64,000 nt of DNA, taken from Rhizobium ruizarguesonis (GTDB lineage Bacteria; Pseudomonadota; Alphaproteobacteria; Rhizobiales; Rhizobiaceae). Of this stretch, positions 24,902 to 34,015 are shown in pieces. Position 1 is the stretch's first letter; every line of letters starts with the position of its first letter. The DNA is taken from contig NZ_PQIG01000086.1 of the NCBI RefSeq assembly GCF_012349115.1, forward strand, positions 1-64,000, read 5' to 3'. Below the pieces are notes generated by a model. That model made no database searches. It saw nothing but the letters and a program-made list of their open reading frames with translations, and was not told where the DNA came from. Position numbers and translations under genes: made by a program.

Positions 24902-25543
24902 ATGGAAGAGATGAAAAAATCGGCGGCGACTATCATCCGCGAATATGGACCCTTTCCCGGTGCCGAGCGCGTCAACGGCGTCACCTTCGACGGTGAGCAC
25001 GTCTGGTTCGCCTCGGGCGACAGGCTGAATGCGCTCGATCCCGCAAGCGGCGAGGTGGTGCGCTCGATCGAGGTCGCATCCCATGCCGGCACGGCCTTCG
25101 ATGGCGAGTTCCTCTATCAGATCGCCGAGGATGTCATTCACAAACTCGACCCGAAGACCGGCCGTATCCTTTCCACCATCCCGGCGCCGGGCAATGGTGG
25201 CGATTCCGGCCTTGCCTGGGCCGAAGGCTCGCTCTGGGTCGGCCAGCACCGCGGCCGCAGGATCCATCAGATCGACCCGGAAACCGGCAAGATCCTCCGC
25301 ACCATCGAATCCAACCGCGTCGTGACAGGCGTCACCTGGGTCGACGGCCAGCTCTGGCACGGCACCTGGGAAGGCGACGACAGCGATATCAGACGCATCG
25401 ACCCCGAAACCGGCGAGGTGCTGGAGCGGCTGGAGATGCCCGAGGGCACCGGCGTCTCCGGCCTCGAATCCGACGGCGCCGACTGCTTCTTCTGCGGTGG
25501 CGGCGCCAGCGGCAAGGTCCGTGCGGTGCGCCGGCCGGGGTGA
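24902..25543 (+). CDS. beta-propeller (Vgb/NHL-like) protein
   Basis: A 213-residue protein made of short repeated strands: FDGEHVWFASGDRLNALDPASGEVVRSI, FDGEFLYQIAEDVIHKLDPKTGRILSTI, AEGSLWVGQHRGRRIHQIDPETGKILRTI and VDGQLWHGTWEGDDSDIRRIDPETGEVLERL. These are four clear units of about 42-46 residues ending in DPxTGxxLxxI. This resembles virginiamycin-B-lyase or glutaminyl-cyclase-like propellers. No signal peptide. It ends with a small Cys-containing tail (DCFFCGGGASGKV). The start among nearby ATGs (24875, 24902, 24911) is uncertain. Probably co-transcribed with the regulator upstream. Function unknown. Confidence 0.7.
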   Translation: MEEMKKSAATIIREYGPFPGAERVNGVTFDGEHVWFASGDRLNALDPASGEVVRSIEVASHAGTAFDGEFLYQIAEDVIHKLDPKTGRILSTIPAPGNGGDSGLAWAEGSLWVGQHRGRRIHQIDPETGKILRTIESNRVVTGVTWVDGQLWHGTWEGDDSDIRRIDPETGEVLERLEMPEGTGVSGLESDGADCFFCGGGASGKVRAVRRPG

Positions 25544-25551
25544 GGCCCGGT

Positions 25552-25588
25552 CCCGCAAAGCGGGAGTGATCGATCCAGTGGATCGATC
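25552..25588. repeat. double palindrome after the beta-propeller gene
   Basis: CCCGC-AAA-GCGGG (25552-25564) is followed by GATCGATCCA-G-TGGATCGATC (25568-25588). It starts eight bases past the stop; terminator or repeat element. It lies in the 321-bp gene-free stretch 25544-25864, which otherwise seems to hold the promoter of the phosphotriesterase-family gene. Confidence 0.6.
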
Positions 25589-25766
25589 GCAGGGCCGAAC
25601 GCCCTGAGCTATGCGAAGGGCCGGGAGAGGCAAGGATGGGAAGGAAAGTAGCCGTGCGGCATATCTCTCCCAAGCGACAGTCAGCTCGCCAGCAATCTGG
25701 ACGCCAAGTGGGAAGCCGACATCAAGGGTCAAGATGTGGGAACTTCGATCGAGTGAGCGATTGATT

Positions 25767-25780
25767 TCGTCACGTGACGA
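25767..25780. promoter_or_regulatory. 14-bp perfect palindrome upstream of phosphotriesterase-family gene
   Basis: TCGTCACGTGACGA is a perfect palindrome 84 bases before the TTG start. Its size and position suit a dimeric regulator site. No adjacent regulator gene is known to use it. Confidence 0.4.
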
Positions 25781-25864
25781 TCTACTTTCGCGGGCAGTGT
25801 CGAGGCTTCGGTGTCGGTCGAGGGGGCTGTGCACCAAGCCGGTGCGACGGTAGGGGGAGAGACT

Positions 25865-26779
25865 TTGAAACATCTGCGCACGACGCTCGGGCCTAAGAGC
25901 AAATCCGAACTTGGGATGATCCTCCCGCATGAGCACGTTTTCGTCGACCTCAGGACGCCGGACCAGCCCGGTTATGCCGAGGCAGACATCAAGGACGTCG
26001 TCCGGCTGATGGCCCCCGAAATCGAGCGGATCAAGAAGCTCGGGGTCACGGCACTGGTCGAATGCTCGACGGGCGGCGTGGGACGCCGTGCGGATATCGA
26101 TCTTGCCGTGTCGCTCGCGACGGATTTTCCGATCGTCGTTCCCACCGGCAATTACCGTGAACCCTGGATTCCCGAATGGGTCCGCCATGCTTCCGAGAAG
26201 GAACTGGAGGCGTGGATGCTTCGCGAGCTGACGGAGCAGATCGACGAGACCGGGTTCCAGGCGGGCTGGATCAAGCTCAGCGCCGGCGATGACGGCATGA
26301 CGGCGCTCGAGACGAAAATCCTGCGGGCAGCTGCGCGCGCCGCAGCGCAGACAGACGCCGTCATCGGCAGTCATACGATCAGGGGACGGGTCGTCATGGA
26401 TCAGCTCGATGTCATCGAGGCGGAAGGCTACAGGGCCGACAGGTTCATCTCGATCCATACGCAGGAAGAAAACGACTTCGCCTATAATGTTGCCGTCGCT
26501 GAGCGAGGCGCCTGGATCGAATATGACCATGTCGGCCGGGGCGGAGACAACGAGGTAGCGGATCTGGTGATCAAGGCGCTGGAGGCGGGCTGCGGCGATC
26601 GCCTGTTGTTAAGCCATGACCGCGGCTGGTTCGATCCGGCGCTGCCGATGGGCGGGATACCCAAGCCGTACACCCATCTTTCCACGGTGTTGCTGCCCGA
26701 GCTGAAACGGCGCGGCACAGACGACGGGACCCTGATGCGCCTGACCCACGACAATCCGTTCGAGGCTTTCGCCCGATAG
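25865..26779 (+). CDS. phosphotriesterase-family metal hydrolase
   Basis: A 304-residue TIM-barrel hydrolase of the phosphotriesterase/lactonase (PhP) family. Metal ligands are visible in order: HEHVFVD (about 20-26), the bridging Lys in WIKLSAG (about 137), SHTIRG (about 169), SIHTQEE (about 199) and the Asp in SHDRGW (about 258). The family contains lactonases and PHP-like enzymes more often than true organophosphatases, so a lactonase-type activity is likelier. The proposed start is TTG preceded by GGGGGAG; an in-frame GTG at 25811 would add 18 poorly conserved residues. Confidence 0.83.
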   Translation: MKHLRTTLGPKSKSELGMILPHEHVFVDLRTPDQPGYAEADIKDVVRLMAPEIERIKKLGVTALVECSTGGVGRRADIDLAVSLATDFPIVVPTGNYREPWIPEWVRHASEKELEAWMLRELTEQIDETGFQAGWIKLSAGDDGMTALETKILRAAARAAAQTDAVIGSHTIRGRVVMDQLDVIEAEGYRADRFISIHTQEENDFAYNVAVAERGAWIEYDHVGRGGDNEVADLVIKALEAGCGDRLLLSHDRGWFDPALPMGGIPKPYTHLSTVLLPELKRRGTDDGTLMRLTHDNPFEAFAR

Positions 26780-26895
26780 GGGAGTGGCCGGGCGAAAGAG
26801 GCCCCGCACTATATCAGCATTCGAAATCAGCGTTTGCGGCTCCGTCCCAGGTGGTTGTGCCTCAAGAAAGATAAATAGAATGGGAGGGCTGGTAA

Positions 26896-27522
26896 GTGAG
26901 ATTTAGGTTGTTTTATGAAGGCGAGTTGCATTCCTCTGGTAATAATTCGAAGCGGCCAGGCCACAAGCACGACATTCGCCGCGAGTTCCACAAGCAATTC
27001 CGAGAACTTTGGCGAGTGGACGGAAATCTAAATGAATGGATGGACTACGCGGCCCATAAGGCTGTCCCTGAGTTTCAGCGGATTGCCGATCGCCATGGTA
27101 AATTGGGCTACCATTGGGTGCCGCTTGTAAGCGATGAGACCTTTACCCACTGTTCTATAGACGTTCTAATGTTGCGGCCTGGCAAAGTTGGCGGCCTCAT
27201 TATCGATACGGACATAGACAACAGGCTCAAGACGCTTTTTGACGCTCTCCAAATTCCAACGAGTCAATCGCAATTGCCTGAAACTCCAGCATCTGACGAA
27301 GATCCCTTTTTCGTTTTGCTGGAGAAAGATAGCTTGATCTCATCAGTGAGTGTGACAACAGATCGACTTCTGGCGACAGAAAGATTCATTCGAAAAGACG
27401 TTCCGGACAGCTTGACGCTATCCTTAGATCAATCAGCGAACCGCGATCATGTGGTTCTCATCATCTCAGTGGCGATACACGCCACGAAGACCACATTGGA
27501 TAATCTTCACTTGATTGGATGA
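26896..27522 (+). CDS. RusA-like nuclease-family candidate, lower GC
   Basis: A 208-residue protein not recognised as a whole. The central string IIDTDIDNRLKTLFDALQIP (about 101-120) matches the RusA Holliday-junction resolvase core (DxDNxxKxxxDAL), and an acidic stretch then a Lys (SDEDPFFVLLEKDSLISSVSV) lies where RusA has its DD and following strand. The start is GTG after GGGAGGG. Two 60-base stretches counted by hand (27241-27300 and 27301-27360) give 48% and 42% GC, against about 63% in the neighbouring gene, so it was probably acquired. It stands alone with no phage genes beside it. It could be a host-defence or prophage remnant. Confidence 0.55.
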   Translation: MRFRLFYEGELHSSGNNSKRPGHKHDIRREFHKQFRELWRVDGNLNEWMDYAAHKAVPEFQRIADRHGKLGYHWVPLVSDETFTHCSIDVLMLRPGKVGGLIIDTDIDNRLKTLFDALQIPTSQSQLPETPASDEDPFFVLLEKDSLISSVSVTTDRLLATERFIRKDVPDSLTLSLDQSANRDHVVLIISVAIHATKTTLDNLHLIG

Positions 27523-27553
27523 GCACGACATCTGGAATTGCCCAAGACGCGGT

Positions 27554-28426
27554 TCAGCCGATTGCCGACACCTCGGCTCCGCGGGAGCGGAGTTCGCCGA
27601 GAATGCTGTAAGGACCGTTCAAAAGCCCGATCGGCAGGATGATGAAAGCGTTCTTGCCTGCCGGCAGGTTTGCGATCCGCTCGATGAGGAGCGCGCGTAG
27701 CCTGTCCGCATCGATGAGATCGGTGGGCGTCACGATGCCCTTGGCGGTGATTTCCTCTCCGAGGCTTGCGATCTCTGCGCTCTTTCGAGCCTTGTAGAGT
27801 TCGTCGAAATAGGCGCCGATCGGTCCGATCCGGCGGCGCAGATCAAGAAGGTAGGTGATCGAGTCCGGGCCGACGGAATTGACCGTCTCCAGGGTCAGCG
27901 GCTTCTGCATGGCCCGCATCTCGCCGTCGGCGGCAAGCGTCTTCACATCGCGCCCGATCGATGCGCCGTACTTCGCAAGCGCCAGGCCGATGCTCGGCGC
28001 GTCGGGGCCGAAGGCGTGCTGCCCTTCGCCGATGAGAAGCAGGCTCGCCTCGAAACCGGAAAGTTTTTCGATTGCTCCCTTTGCCGGGGATTTTGAGAGG
28101 ATGGTCTTGAACTCGTCCTGATCGGATGGCGTCAAACCTGCGAAGACGGGCTTGAGATCGCTGTTCTTGAACTTGGCGGTCGACAGGGTAAGGCTGGGAT
28201 TGACATCGATCAGAACCGTTTTCGATTGATCGATCAGGCGTTTTCCCTCGGCGACGATGTCAGGAAAAGTGTCGGCGCGGATGCGCACATAGCCGAAAAG
28301 CACATGGTCGTTCGCGGGGGACTTGGCGCGCCAGACGACGGCGTTCTCCTCGTCTGCCGCTTTCGGCATCCCCGCCAGGAAAAGCAAGGCTGCAAGGGCT
28401 GCAAATTGCCGGCGGGTGATGTGCAT
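27554..28426 (-). CDS. TraB/GumN-like secreted protein
   Basis: A 290-residue protein with a signal peptide (about 1-24, RRQFAALAALLFLAGMPKA). The mature part fits the TraB/PrgY/GumN fold: an opening AVVWRAKSPANDHVLFGYVRI with the aromatic-Arg opening, a middle ending GFEASLLLIGEGQHAFGPDAPSIGLALAKYGASIGRDVKTL, and a closing AGKNAFIILPIGLLNGPYSILGELRSRGAEV. Family members include candidate proteases and polysaccharide-associated proteins, with no settled activity. GAGGAGG before the ATG supports the start. Convergent with the RusA-like gene. Confidence 0.7.
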   Translation of the reverse strand: MHITRRQFAALAALLFLAGMPKAADEENAVVWRAKSPANDHVLFGYVRIRADTFPDIVAEGKRLIDQSKTVLIDVNPSLTLSTAKFKNSDLKPVFAGLTPSDQDEFKTILSKSPAKGAIEKLSGFEASLLLIGEGQHAFGPDAPSIGLALAKYGASIGRDVKTLAADGEMRAMQKPLTLETVNSVGPDSITYLLDLRRRIGPIGAYFDELYKARKSAEIASLGEEITAKGIVTPTDLIDADRLRALLIERIANLPAGKNAFIILPIGLLNGPYSILGELRSRGAEVSAIG

Positions 28427-28579
28427 GGCTGCCTCCTCGCTGAGCCCGATGCATGGCGGCGTATTCGCATCGGACTAATCGCGTGAAAGAGCATTTGTTC
28501 CAACTCCCGGTGGAAATGATGGGCGTCCAGGGGACGGGAGGCAACTGGACTCGTTCAAAAAATCTCGGCGATACCAGGA

Positions 28580-29116
28580 CTATGCCGCACCGCGCTCGTC
28601 GAACAAAAGCGCCATGCTGATCGCATCGATGAACCGACCGTCGATGCGTGCCGCACGTCGGACGATGCCTTCGCGGGCAAATCCCATCTTTTCGTAGAGA
28701 GCGATAGCACGGGCGTTGTCTTCATAAACATCGAGTTCAACCCTGGCAAAACCGCTTTTCTGCGCAGCTCTCAATGTGGTCTCGATGAGCATGCGTCCGA
28801 GACCCTTGCTTCGATAGGCGGAAAGGATCCCCATTCCGAGTTTTCCGCGATGGGCGTGCGACGGGAAAAAATGCCGGCTGATGTCGCACCAGCCGACGAC
28901 CTGGTCTTGAGCGGTGGCAACGAATTGCGGATTGCCTTTTGCAATCATGCCCATCACGAACTCACGCGTCTGCGGCAGGGGAGTTGCTTCCAGCATGGAC
29001 AGGTATTTTTTCTCCCGCGCGACCACGTCGAGCGCATCATGAAAGCTGTCGATATGGGCGGCAGCGATCGGCTCGATCCTGATGCCTGATGTATCCGACG
29101 ATGCTGCTGCATCCAT
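28580..29116 (-). CDS. GNAT-family N-acetyltransferase
   Basis: A 178-residue acetyltransferase using acetyl-CoA. The acetyl-CoA loop of motif A is GILSAYRSKGLGRMLIETTL (about 100-119), with the R/QxxGxG/A core seen as RSKGLG. The C-terminal motif B string ARVELDVYEDNARAIALYEKMGFAREG is typical of RimI/PhnO-like enzymes. Substrate unknown: antibiotics, amines or protein N-termini are all possible. AAGGAG six bases before 29116 decides the start over a TTG five codons upstream. Confidence 0.87.
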   Translation of the reverse strand: MDAAASSDTSGIRIEPIAAAHIDSFHDALDVVAREKKYLSMLEATPLPQTREFVMGMIAKGNPQFVATAQDQVVGWCDISRHFFPSHAHRGKLGMGILSAYRSKGLGRMLIETTLRAAQKSGFARVELDVYEDNARAIALYEKMGFAREGIVRRAARIDGRFIDAISMALLFDERGAA

Positions 29117-29201
29117 GTGCTTCTCCTTCAACGATTGCGATGCCTATGGGAGACCTGCCGCAGACCCGCACGGGAGCGCATAATTCACGGTCCGTCAACC
29201 T

Positions 29202-30947
29202 TTGCGTGTCAATTTCTCGGCAGCGGGCGCCATCAAAAGGTTGCAGGTATTGAAGGTCGGGCTCACATCCCACATTACATTCGTCCTGGTGACGCTCACC
29301 TGCGCGGCGGCTGTGTTGCTGTGCGGATTTGCGTGGCTCGCCGCCATGAAGGTCGATGATCTCTCGCTCCGTCGGCAGGCCGACTTCGTTCGGCAGGGAC
29401 TGGAAGAGCAGATCGCGGCACTTCCCCGGGAGCAGGAAAGCGTCACCAAATGGGATGATGCCTTCCTCTATGCCAAGCAGCGAAACCATGAATGGCTGCT
29501 CGACAATGTCGGTCGGTGGACGAGCCAGTATTTCGGGCACGACAGAACCTATATCTTCGACGATACCAATCGCCTGATGTTTGCGTTCCGCGACGGCGCG
29601 GATGCCATGCCGCCGCGGCTCGGTGACGACGACGGCCATGAAATGACCGCTCTTGCTGGAGAGATGCGCGCCGCTCTCGTCGAGCGGGCTGCAAAACCCG
29701 GCGCCGAAGCGCTTGGTCAACTGGCCACGGTTCGGACGATCATGATCGGCAACAGGCCGGCGATAACAAGCGCGCGTCCCATTCTGCCGAGTTCGGCCAG
29801 GATGCAGATCGAGGCGGGCCAGGAATTCATCGCCATCTCGGTCAAGTTCATCGATGGAAAGGCTGCTGAAAGTATCGCCCAACATGCGCTGCTCGAAGGA
29901 TTGCATTTCGCGCCTTCGAAAGGCGAGGACGAGCGGGCGCAAGTGCCGGTATCGTCCCATGACGGCGGCACGATCGGCTATTTCGTGTGGCCTCCCATCC
30001 GGCCCGGATACATGCTGCTTCAGCAGATCGCGCCGGCGGGGCTCGGTTGTCTAGCGCTGCTGATCACCGTGGTGTTCTGGCTCGGACGAGGTCTGCATCG
30101 TACCTCGCTGACCCTGCTGGACAGCCAGGCGCAGCTCACCCACCACCGCAACCATCTGGAAGAGATGGTGGCCGATCGAACGGCCGAGATCGAAAGGCAG
30201 AGAGAGGAACTGGACCGCCTGCTGGTGCACGAACGGCAGGTGAATGCGCTTCAGCGCCAGTTCGTCGCCATGGCCTCGCACGAGTTTCGCACGCCGCTCG
30301 CCATCATCGACGCCGCTGCCCAGCGGCTCTGCCGCTCGACGACCAACGTCAGCGGTGACTACGTTCATGAAAAAGCCGGCGTGATCCGCAGCGCGGTCGT
30401 GCGCATGGTCGATCTGATGGAGAGTATTCTCGCCAGCGGCCGGCTCGAAACCGGAAAGATCATACTGAAGCGCAGCGAAGGCGATCTGAAAGCCCTGCTC
30501 GTCAGCTGCTGCGACAGACAGCGCCATCTCAGCCGCTCGCATGTGTTCCATCTCGATCTCGAGCCCATACCGGATGTATTGACGTTCGACCGCAGCGCGA
30601 TGGAACAGGTCTTCACCAACCTGATTTCGAACGCCGTCAAATATTCGCCCAACGCGCCTGACATTCATGTTCGCGCCCGGGCCGACGAGAAAACGGTGGA
30701 GATCGCCATCTCCGACAGCGGCATCGGTATGGATGCGGAGGATCTGCCGAAGCTATTCCAGCCCTATTATCGCGCCCGCAGCGCGACGGGCATTGCCGGA
30801 ACGGGCATCGGCCTCAACGTCGTCAAGCAGGTCGTCGAACTGCATGGCGGCACCGTCGAGGTGACGAGCGAGCTCGGAAAAGGCACAACATTCACCATTC
30901 TTCTGCCAATAGAGTTTCTATTGTCGGATCAACAAGTCGCAGCTTAA
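29202..30947 (+). CDS. CHASE4-domain sensor histidine kinase
   Basis: An inner-membrane histidine kinase of up to 581 residues. It has a first membrane helix near 22-47, a periplasmic CHASE4 domain (about 50-265; EQESVTKWDDAFLYAK and FDDTNRLMFAFRDG), a second helix near 275-295, a coiled coil (EEMVADRTAEIERQREELDRLL), then HisKA with FVAMASHEFRTPLAII (phospho-His about 363) and HATPase with NLISNAVKYSP, SDSGIGM and GTGIGLNVVKQVVELHGG. No ATG start fits: TTG at 29202, 29241 or 29250 are the candidates and I cannot choose between them. Ten bases before the response regulator, so a two-component pair. Confidence 0.87.
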   Translation: MRVNFSAAGAIKRLQVLKVGLTSHITFVLVTLTCAAAVLLCGFAWLAAMKVDDLSLRRQADFVRQGLEEQIAALPREQESVTKWDDAFLYAKQRNHEWLLDNVGRWTSQYFGHDRTYIFDDTNRLMFAFRDGADAMPPRLGDDDGHEMTALAGEMRAALVERAAKPGAEALGQLATVRTIMIGNRPAITSARPILPSSARMQIEAGQEFIAISVKFIDGKAAESIAQHALLEGLHFAPSKGEDERAQVPVSSHDGGTIGYFVWPPIRPGYMLLQQIAPAGLGCLALLITVVFWLGRGLHRTSLTLLDSQAQLTHHRNHLEEMVADRTAEIERQREELDRLLVHERQVNALQRQFVAMASHEFRTPLAIIDAAAQRLCRSTTNVSGDYVHEKAGVIRSAVVRMVDLMESILASGRLETGKIILKRSEGDLKALLVSCCDRQRHLSRSHVFHLDLEPIPDVLTFDRSAMEQVFTNLISNAVKYSPNAPDIHVRARADEKTVEIAISDSGIGMDAEDLPKLFQPYYRARSATGIAGTGIGLNVVKQVVELHGGTVEVTSELGKGTTFTILLPIEFLLSDQQVAA

Positions 30948-30957
30948 GGAAGAGCTC

Positions 30958-31359
30958 ATGGTTACAGTCCTGTGCATAGAAGACGAAGTCGAGATCCGGA
31001 ACCTGCTCGTCGAAGAATTGAGCGAAGCCGGCTACAAGACACTCGAGGCCTCGAACGGCGCCGAGGGACTGGAAATGATCCTGTCGAAATGGCCCGATAT
31101 CGTCATCAGCGATATTTCGATGCCTGTTATGGATGGGCACCAGCTTCTGGCGGAAATTCAGATCAATCATCCCGAGCTCTCCAACATTCCCTTCATCCTG
31201 CTGACGGCACTGACCGACCGGGAAAACACGCTAGCCGGCCTGCGCGGCGGAGCGGCGGACTATCTGACGAAGCCGCTCGACTTCGATCTGCTGCTCGCCA
31301 AGCTCGAAGGCTGCGTGACCCGTCTTGCCAATGACAAGGCGGTCCACCGGTCGTTTTGA
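30958..31359 (+). CDS. single-domain response regulator
   Basis: A 133-residue receiver-only regulator. It shows acidic pair EDE (about 8-10), phospho-acceptor Asp in VISDISMPVMDG (about 51), Thr in LLTALTD and conserved Lys in TKPLD. There is no output domain, so it must act through protein-protein contact or as a phosphate relay. TAAGGAAGAG precedes the ATG. It follows the CHASE4 kinase by ten bases and is its probable partner; both may feed the chemotaxis or motility machinery encoded elsewhere. Confidence 0.9.
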   Translation: MVTVLCIEDEVEIRNLLVEELSEAGYKTLEASNGAEGLEMILSKWPDIVISDISMPVMDGHQLLAEIQINHPELSNIPFILLTALTDRENTLAGLRGGAADYLTKPLDFDLLLAKLEGCVTRLANDKAVHRSF

Positions 31360-31421
31360 TGATCGACGGCGGGGTTAGGGGTGCCGGCTACGCTCAATTC
31401 CACGCCTCGCGCGATTTTGAC

Positions 31422-31442
31422 ATTGCCGGCTCAGCCGGCAAT
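31422..31442. terminator. hairpin whose loop is the stop codon of the SnoaL-like gene
   Basis: ATTGCCGGC (31422-31430) and its exact complement (31434-31442) enclose TCA, which read leftward is the TGA stop of the minus-strand gene. It lies between convergent genes and could end transcription from either side, but no T-run follows. Confidence 0.45.
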
Positions 31443-31802
31443 GGTTCCCTGATGGAAGACGATCTTCCAGCTCCCGCCAGAGCTTTGCCAGATGGTCGTT
31501 CTGAGCGTCGTCCTGCCGGGTTCATCCAGCGTGTAGTTCAGCAGATAGAGGTTTTCGGCGAGTCGGCGGATCGAGAAGTCCCGGCAGGGCCAGTCGTGAG
31601 GCTCCGGCTGCTCATAGCGCTCCAACAGGTTGGCGATGACGAAGTCGCGCCGGTAGATCTTGCCACTTGCGCCGATCTCGAAGAAATCCTCCGTCGTCAT
31701 GGCTTCCAAATCGTTACGGCTCGTGCCGAAGGCATGCCGATGGAATATCGGCTCCCTCTGCAGGAGTTCGCCCAGAATGGTTTCGAGATCGAAATCAGAC
31801 AT
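31431..31802 (-). CDS. SnoaL/DUF4440-like NTF2-fold protein
   Basis: A 123-residue single-domain protein with an NTF2-like fold: a helical start (ETILGELLQREPIFHRHAFG), MTTEDFFEIGASGKIYRRDFVIANLLERY near 36-64 (typical of DUF4440), and C-terminal strands LYLLNYTLDEPG, LRTTIWQSSGGSWKIVFHQGT. Members are small-molecule-binding proteins or enzymes of unknown substrate. The ATG at 31802 follows an in-frame TTG by two codons and is preferred. Convergent with the response-regulator gene. Confidence 0.75.
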   Translation of the reverse strand: MSDFDLETILGELLQREPIFHRHAFGTSRNDLEAMTTEDFFEIGASGKIYRRDFVIANLLERYEQPEPHDWPCRDFSIRRLAENLYLLNYTLDEPGRTTLRTTIWQSSGGSWKIVFHQGTIAG

Positions 31803-31992
31803 TTTCAAATTCCCTAAATACGCGAATGTCGAACGATATCACTTTGTTCTCTCGCGACGCTATCGCGACAGCCCGCCTGCTCAGTAACGTCAGCTAGGAC
31901 CAGCATCGAAGGTCGCGCAGGGAGGCAGCGGCCCGCATTCCTGTTCGCGAAGCCGGTAGACTCCGTGCTTCGCGATGCGATCGTCCTCCGGC

Positions 31993-33816
31993 TCAAGCCG
32001 TTCTGCGACGCGCGTAAGCGCTGTCCTGCACGATATCGTTCAGATTGAATTGCCTGATCAACTGGCGAAGCGTGGCGCCTTCGTCGGCAAGCGATGCGGA
32101 AGCGGCGCTCGCCTCTTCGACCATGGCGGCGTTCTGCTGCGTGGTTTGGTCGAGGCTGTTGACAGCCGTGTTGATTTCCGCCAACCCGGCGGATTGTTCC
32201 CGGGCGGAGACGGCGATGGCCTCGACATGGCGGTTGATGGCAACGATCAGCTCGCCAATGGTTTTCAACGCCTCGCCGGTTTTCGAGACCAATCCGACGC
32301 CGGCCGCGACTTCTCCCGCTGATGCCTGGATCAGCGTTTTGATTTCCTTGGCGGCCTGCGCGGAGCGTTGCGCCAATTCGCGGACTTCCTGGGCCACTAC
32401 TGCAAATCCCTTGCCTGCCTCGCCGGCCCGCGCCGCCTCGACACCGGCATTGAGGGCCAGCAAGTTGGTTTGGAACGCGATCTCGTCGATCACCCCGATG
32501 ATTTTGGAAATCTGGCTGGAGGACTGCTCGATCCGGCTCATGGCCTGGACCGCTTGGCTGACGATTTCACCTGATGTCGTCGCACCGGCATTCGCTTGCG
32601 CGGCTACCTCACGCGCCTCCTCGGCACGCTTGGAGGCGGATGCGACATTGGCTGTGATTTCATCGAGAGCCGCGGCTGTCTGCTCGAGCGCCGCTGCCTG
32701 TTGTTCGGTTCGTTTCGCCAGGTCGTTTGCACTATTGGCGATTTCATTCGAGCCGCCGTCGATATTGACGGCCGATCCCGCCACTTCGACGAGGGTCTGG
32801 CAGAGCTTTGCGACGGCGTCGTTGAAATCCTGGCGCAGGCCCTCGAAATCTGCATCGAAAGGCTCGCTGATCTGAACGGTGAGATCGCCGCCGGCAAGTT
32901 GCTTCAGGCTCTCTGCCAATCCGTTCGTGGCTTGCGCCATAGCCGCAGCCCGCGCGCGCTCGGTTTGCTCGCGGCGCTGCCGCTCGGATTCCGTCAGCAC
33001 CCGATTCGTTTCAATATTTTCATCGGCTCTGATTTTGGCAAGCGCCGTCTGCCGAAAGACCTCAACCGCTGCCGCCATCGCACCGATTTCGTCCGTGCGG
33101 CTGGAATAGGGAATCTGCGTGCCGGTGTCGCCAGCGGCCAGGCCGGTCATCGATTGCGTGATCTTCTTGATCGGACGCGAGATCTGGATTGCCACATAGG
33201 AGATCGCGCCAGCAACGATTGCAAGCACGAGTGCCGTGAACGCCCAAGTCGTCCAGAGAATGTCCAAGTACGTGGATTGACTGTTTTCGTAGGACGCCTC
33301 GGAGCCATTGACGTTTATCGTCAGCAATTCATTGGCCAATTCTTCCGCGCGGTCGACCAATGGCTCCATGTCGGAATAGAAGATCGTCTTGGCAACTTCG
33401 TTGTCGTTCTTGCGGGACTTTTCCAGCATAGGCTCGGACGATTTCTGGTAACTGACGGCCTGCTCCTCGATCTGCTGCAGCAATTGGCCTTCGCGCGGCG
33501 AGGATATAAGCGGCCGATAGGCTGCAATCGCGTTGTCAAGCTCAGTGCGCTGAGAGGTAATCTTTGCTTCTGCGGCGGCGATGGCCTGGTCACTGATCGA
33601 CATGATATGGTTGGCGTAGTCAAACTTCATGCGTTCCAACTGGAAGCCGATATTGCGGGCTACCGAAACACTCGGCAGCCAGTTCTTGGCGATTGCCGTC
33701 GTGTCCTGGTTAACCTGCTGCACGCTCCTGAGGGAAAACAGCCCAAAGCTCAGGAAGATGAATGCAAACGTTACATTGATAATTGTCAGCGAGGTTCGAA
33801 CGTTTGGCTTGCGCAT
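31993..33816 (-). CDS. methyl-accepting chemotaxis protein (4HB sensor)
   Basis: A 607-residue chemoreceptor with membrane helices at about 10-30 and 185-208, enclosing a four-helix-bundle ligand domain (about 31-184; AEAKITSQRTELDNAIAAYRPLI). HAMP follows (RPIKKITQSMTGLAAGD), then a second HAMP-like helical part, then the methyl-accepting/signalling domain with hairpin tip IGVIDEIAFQTNLLALNAGVEAARAGEAGKGFAVVAQEVRELAQR. It ends YARRRTA with no CheR-binding pentapeptide. AAGG upstream favours the ATG at 33816. Ligand unknown. Monocistronic; the 199-bp gap to the right (33817-34015) holds its promoter and shows no gene. Confidence 0.92.
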   Translation of the reverse strand: MRKPNVRTSLTIINVTFAFIFLSFGLFSLRSVQQVNQDTTAIAKNWLPSVSVARNIGFQLERMKFDYANHIMSISDQAIAAAEAKITSQRTELDNAIAAYRPLISSPREGQLLQQIEEQAVSYQKSSEPMLEKSRKNDNEVAKTIFYSDMEPLVDRAEELANELLTINVNGSEASYENSQSTYLDILWTTWAFTALVLAIVAGAISYVAIQISRPIKKITQSMTGLAAGDTGTQIPYSSRTDEIGAMAAAVEVFRQTALAKIRADENIETNRVLTESERQRREQTERARAAAMAQATNGLAESLKQLAGGDLTVQISEPFDADFEGLRQDFNDAVAKLCQTLVEVAGSAVNIDGGSNEIANSANDLAKRTEQQAAALEQTAAALDEITANVASASKRAEEAREVAAQANAGATTSGEIVSQAVQAMSRIEQSSSQISKIIGVIDEIAFQTNLLALNAGVEAARAGEAGKGFAVVAQEVRELAQRSAQAAKEIKTLIQASAGEVAAGVGLVSKTGEALKTIGELIVAINRHVEAIAVSAREQSAGLAEINTAVNSLDQTTQQNAAMVEEASAASASLADEGATLRQLIRQFNLNDIVQDSAYARRRTA

Positions 33817-34015
33817 GCAATACCTTCTTCGGAGCAATGATCAGGCCAAAGTTCTAGACTTGGTGATCGTTTGGCGTGTGCGGATTCTAACTCTCTGCAT
33901 TTAAAGAAAAATGAATATATGTATGAGGCATAACGGGCAGGCGGCGGTGTTCCCTGCGTCTTCCGCGGATAGCCACGAGTACGAGGACGGTTGCCGCCGA
34001 AGAGGACCCTTGTGT

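Noticed and set aside
24887..26530. Very long open minus-strand frame (547 codons)
   Set aside because: It lies antisense to the beta-propeller and phosphotriesterase-family genes, which have clear motifs. A by-product of high GC.
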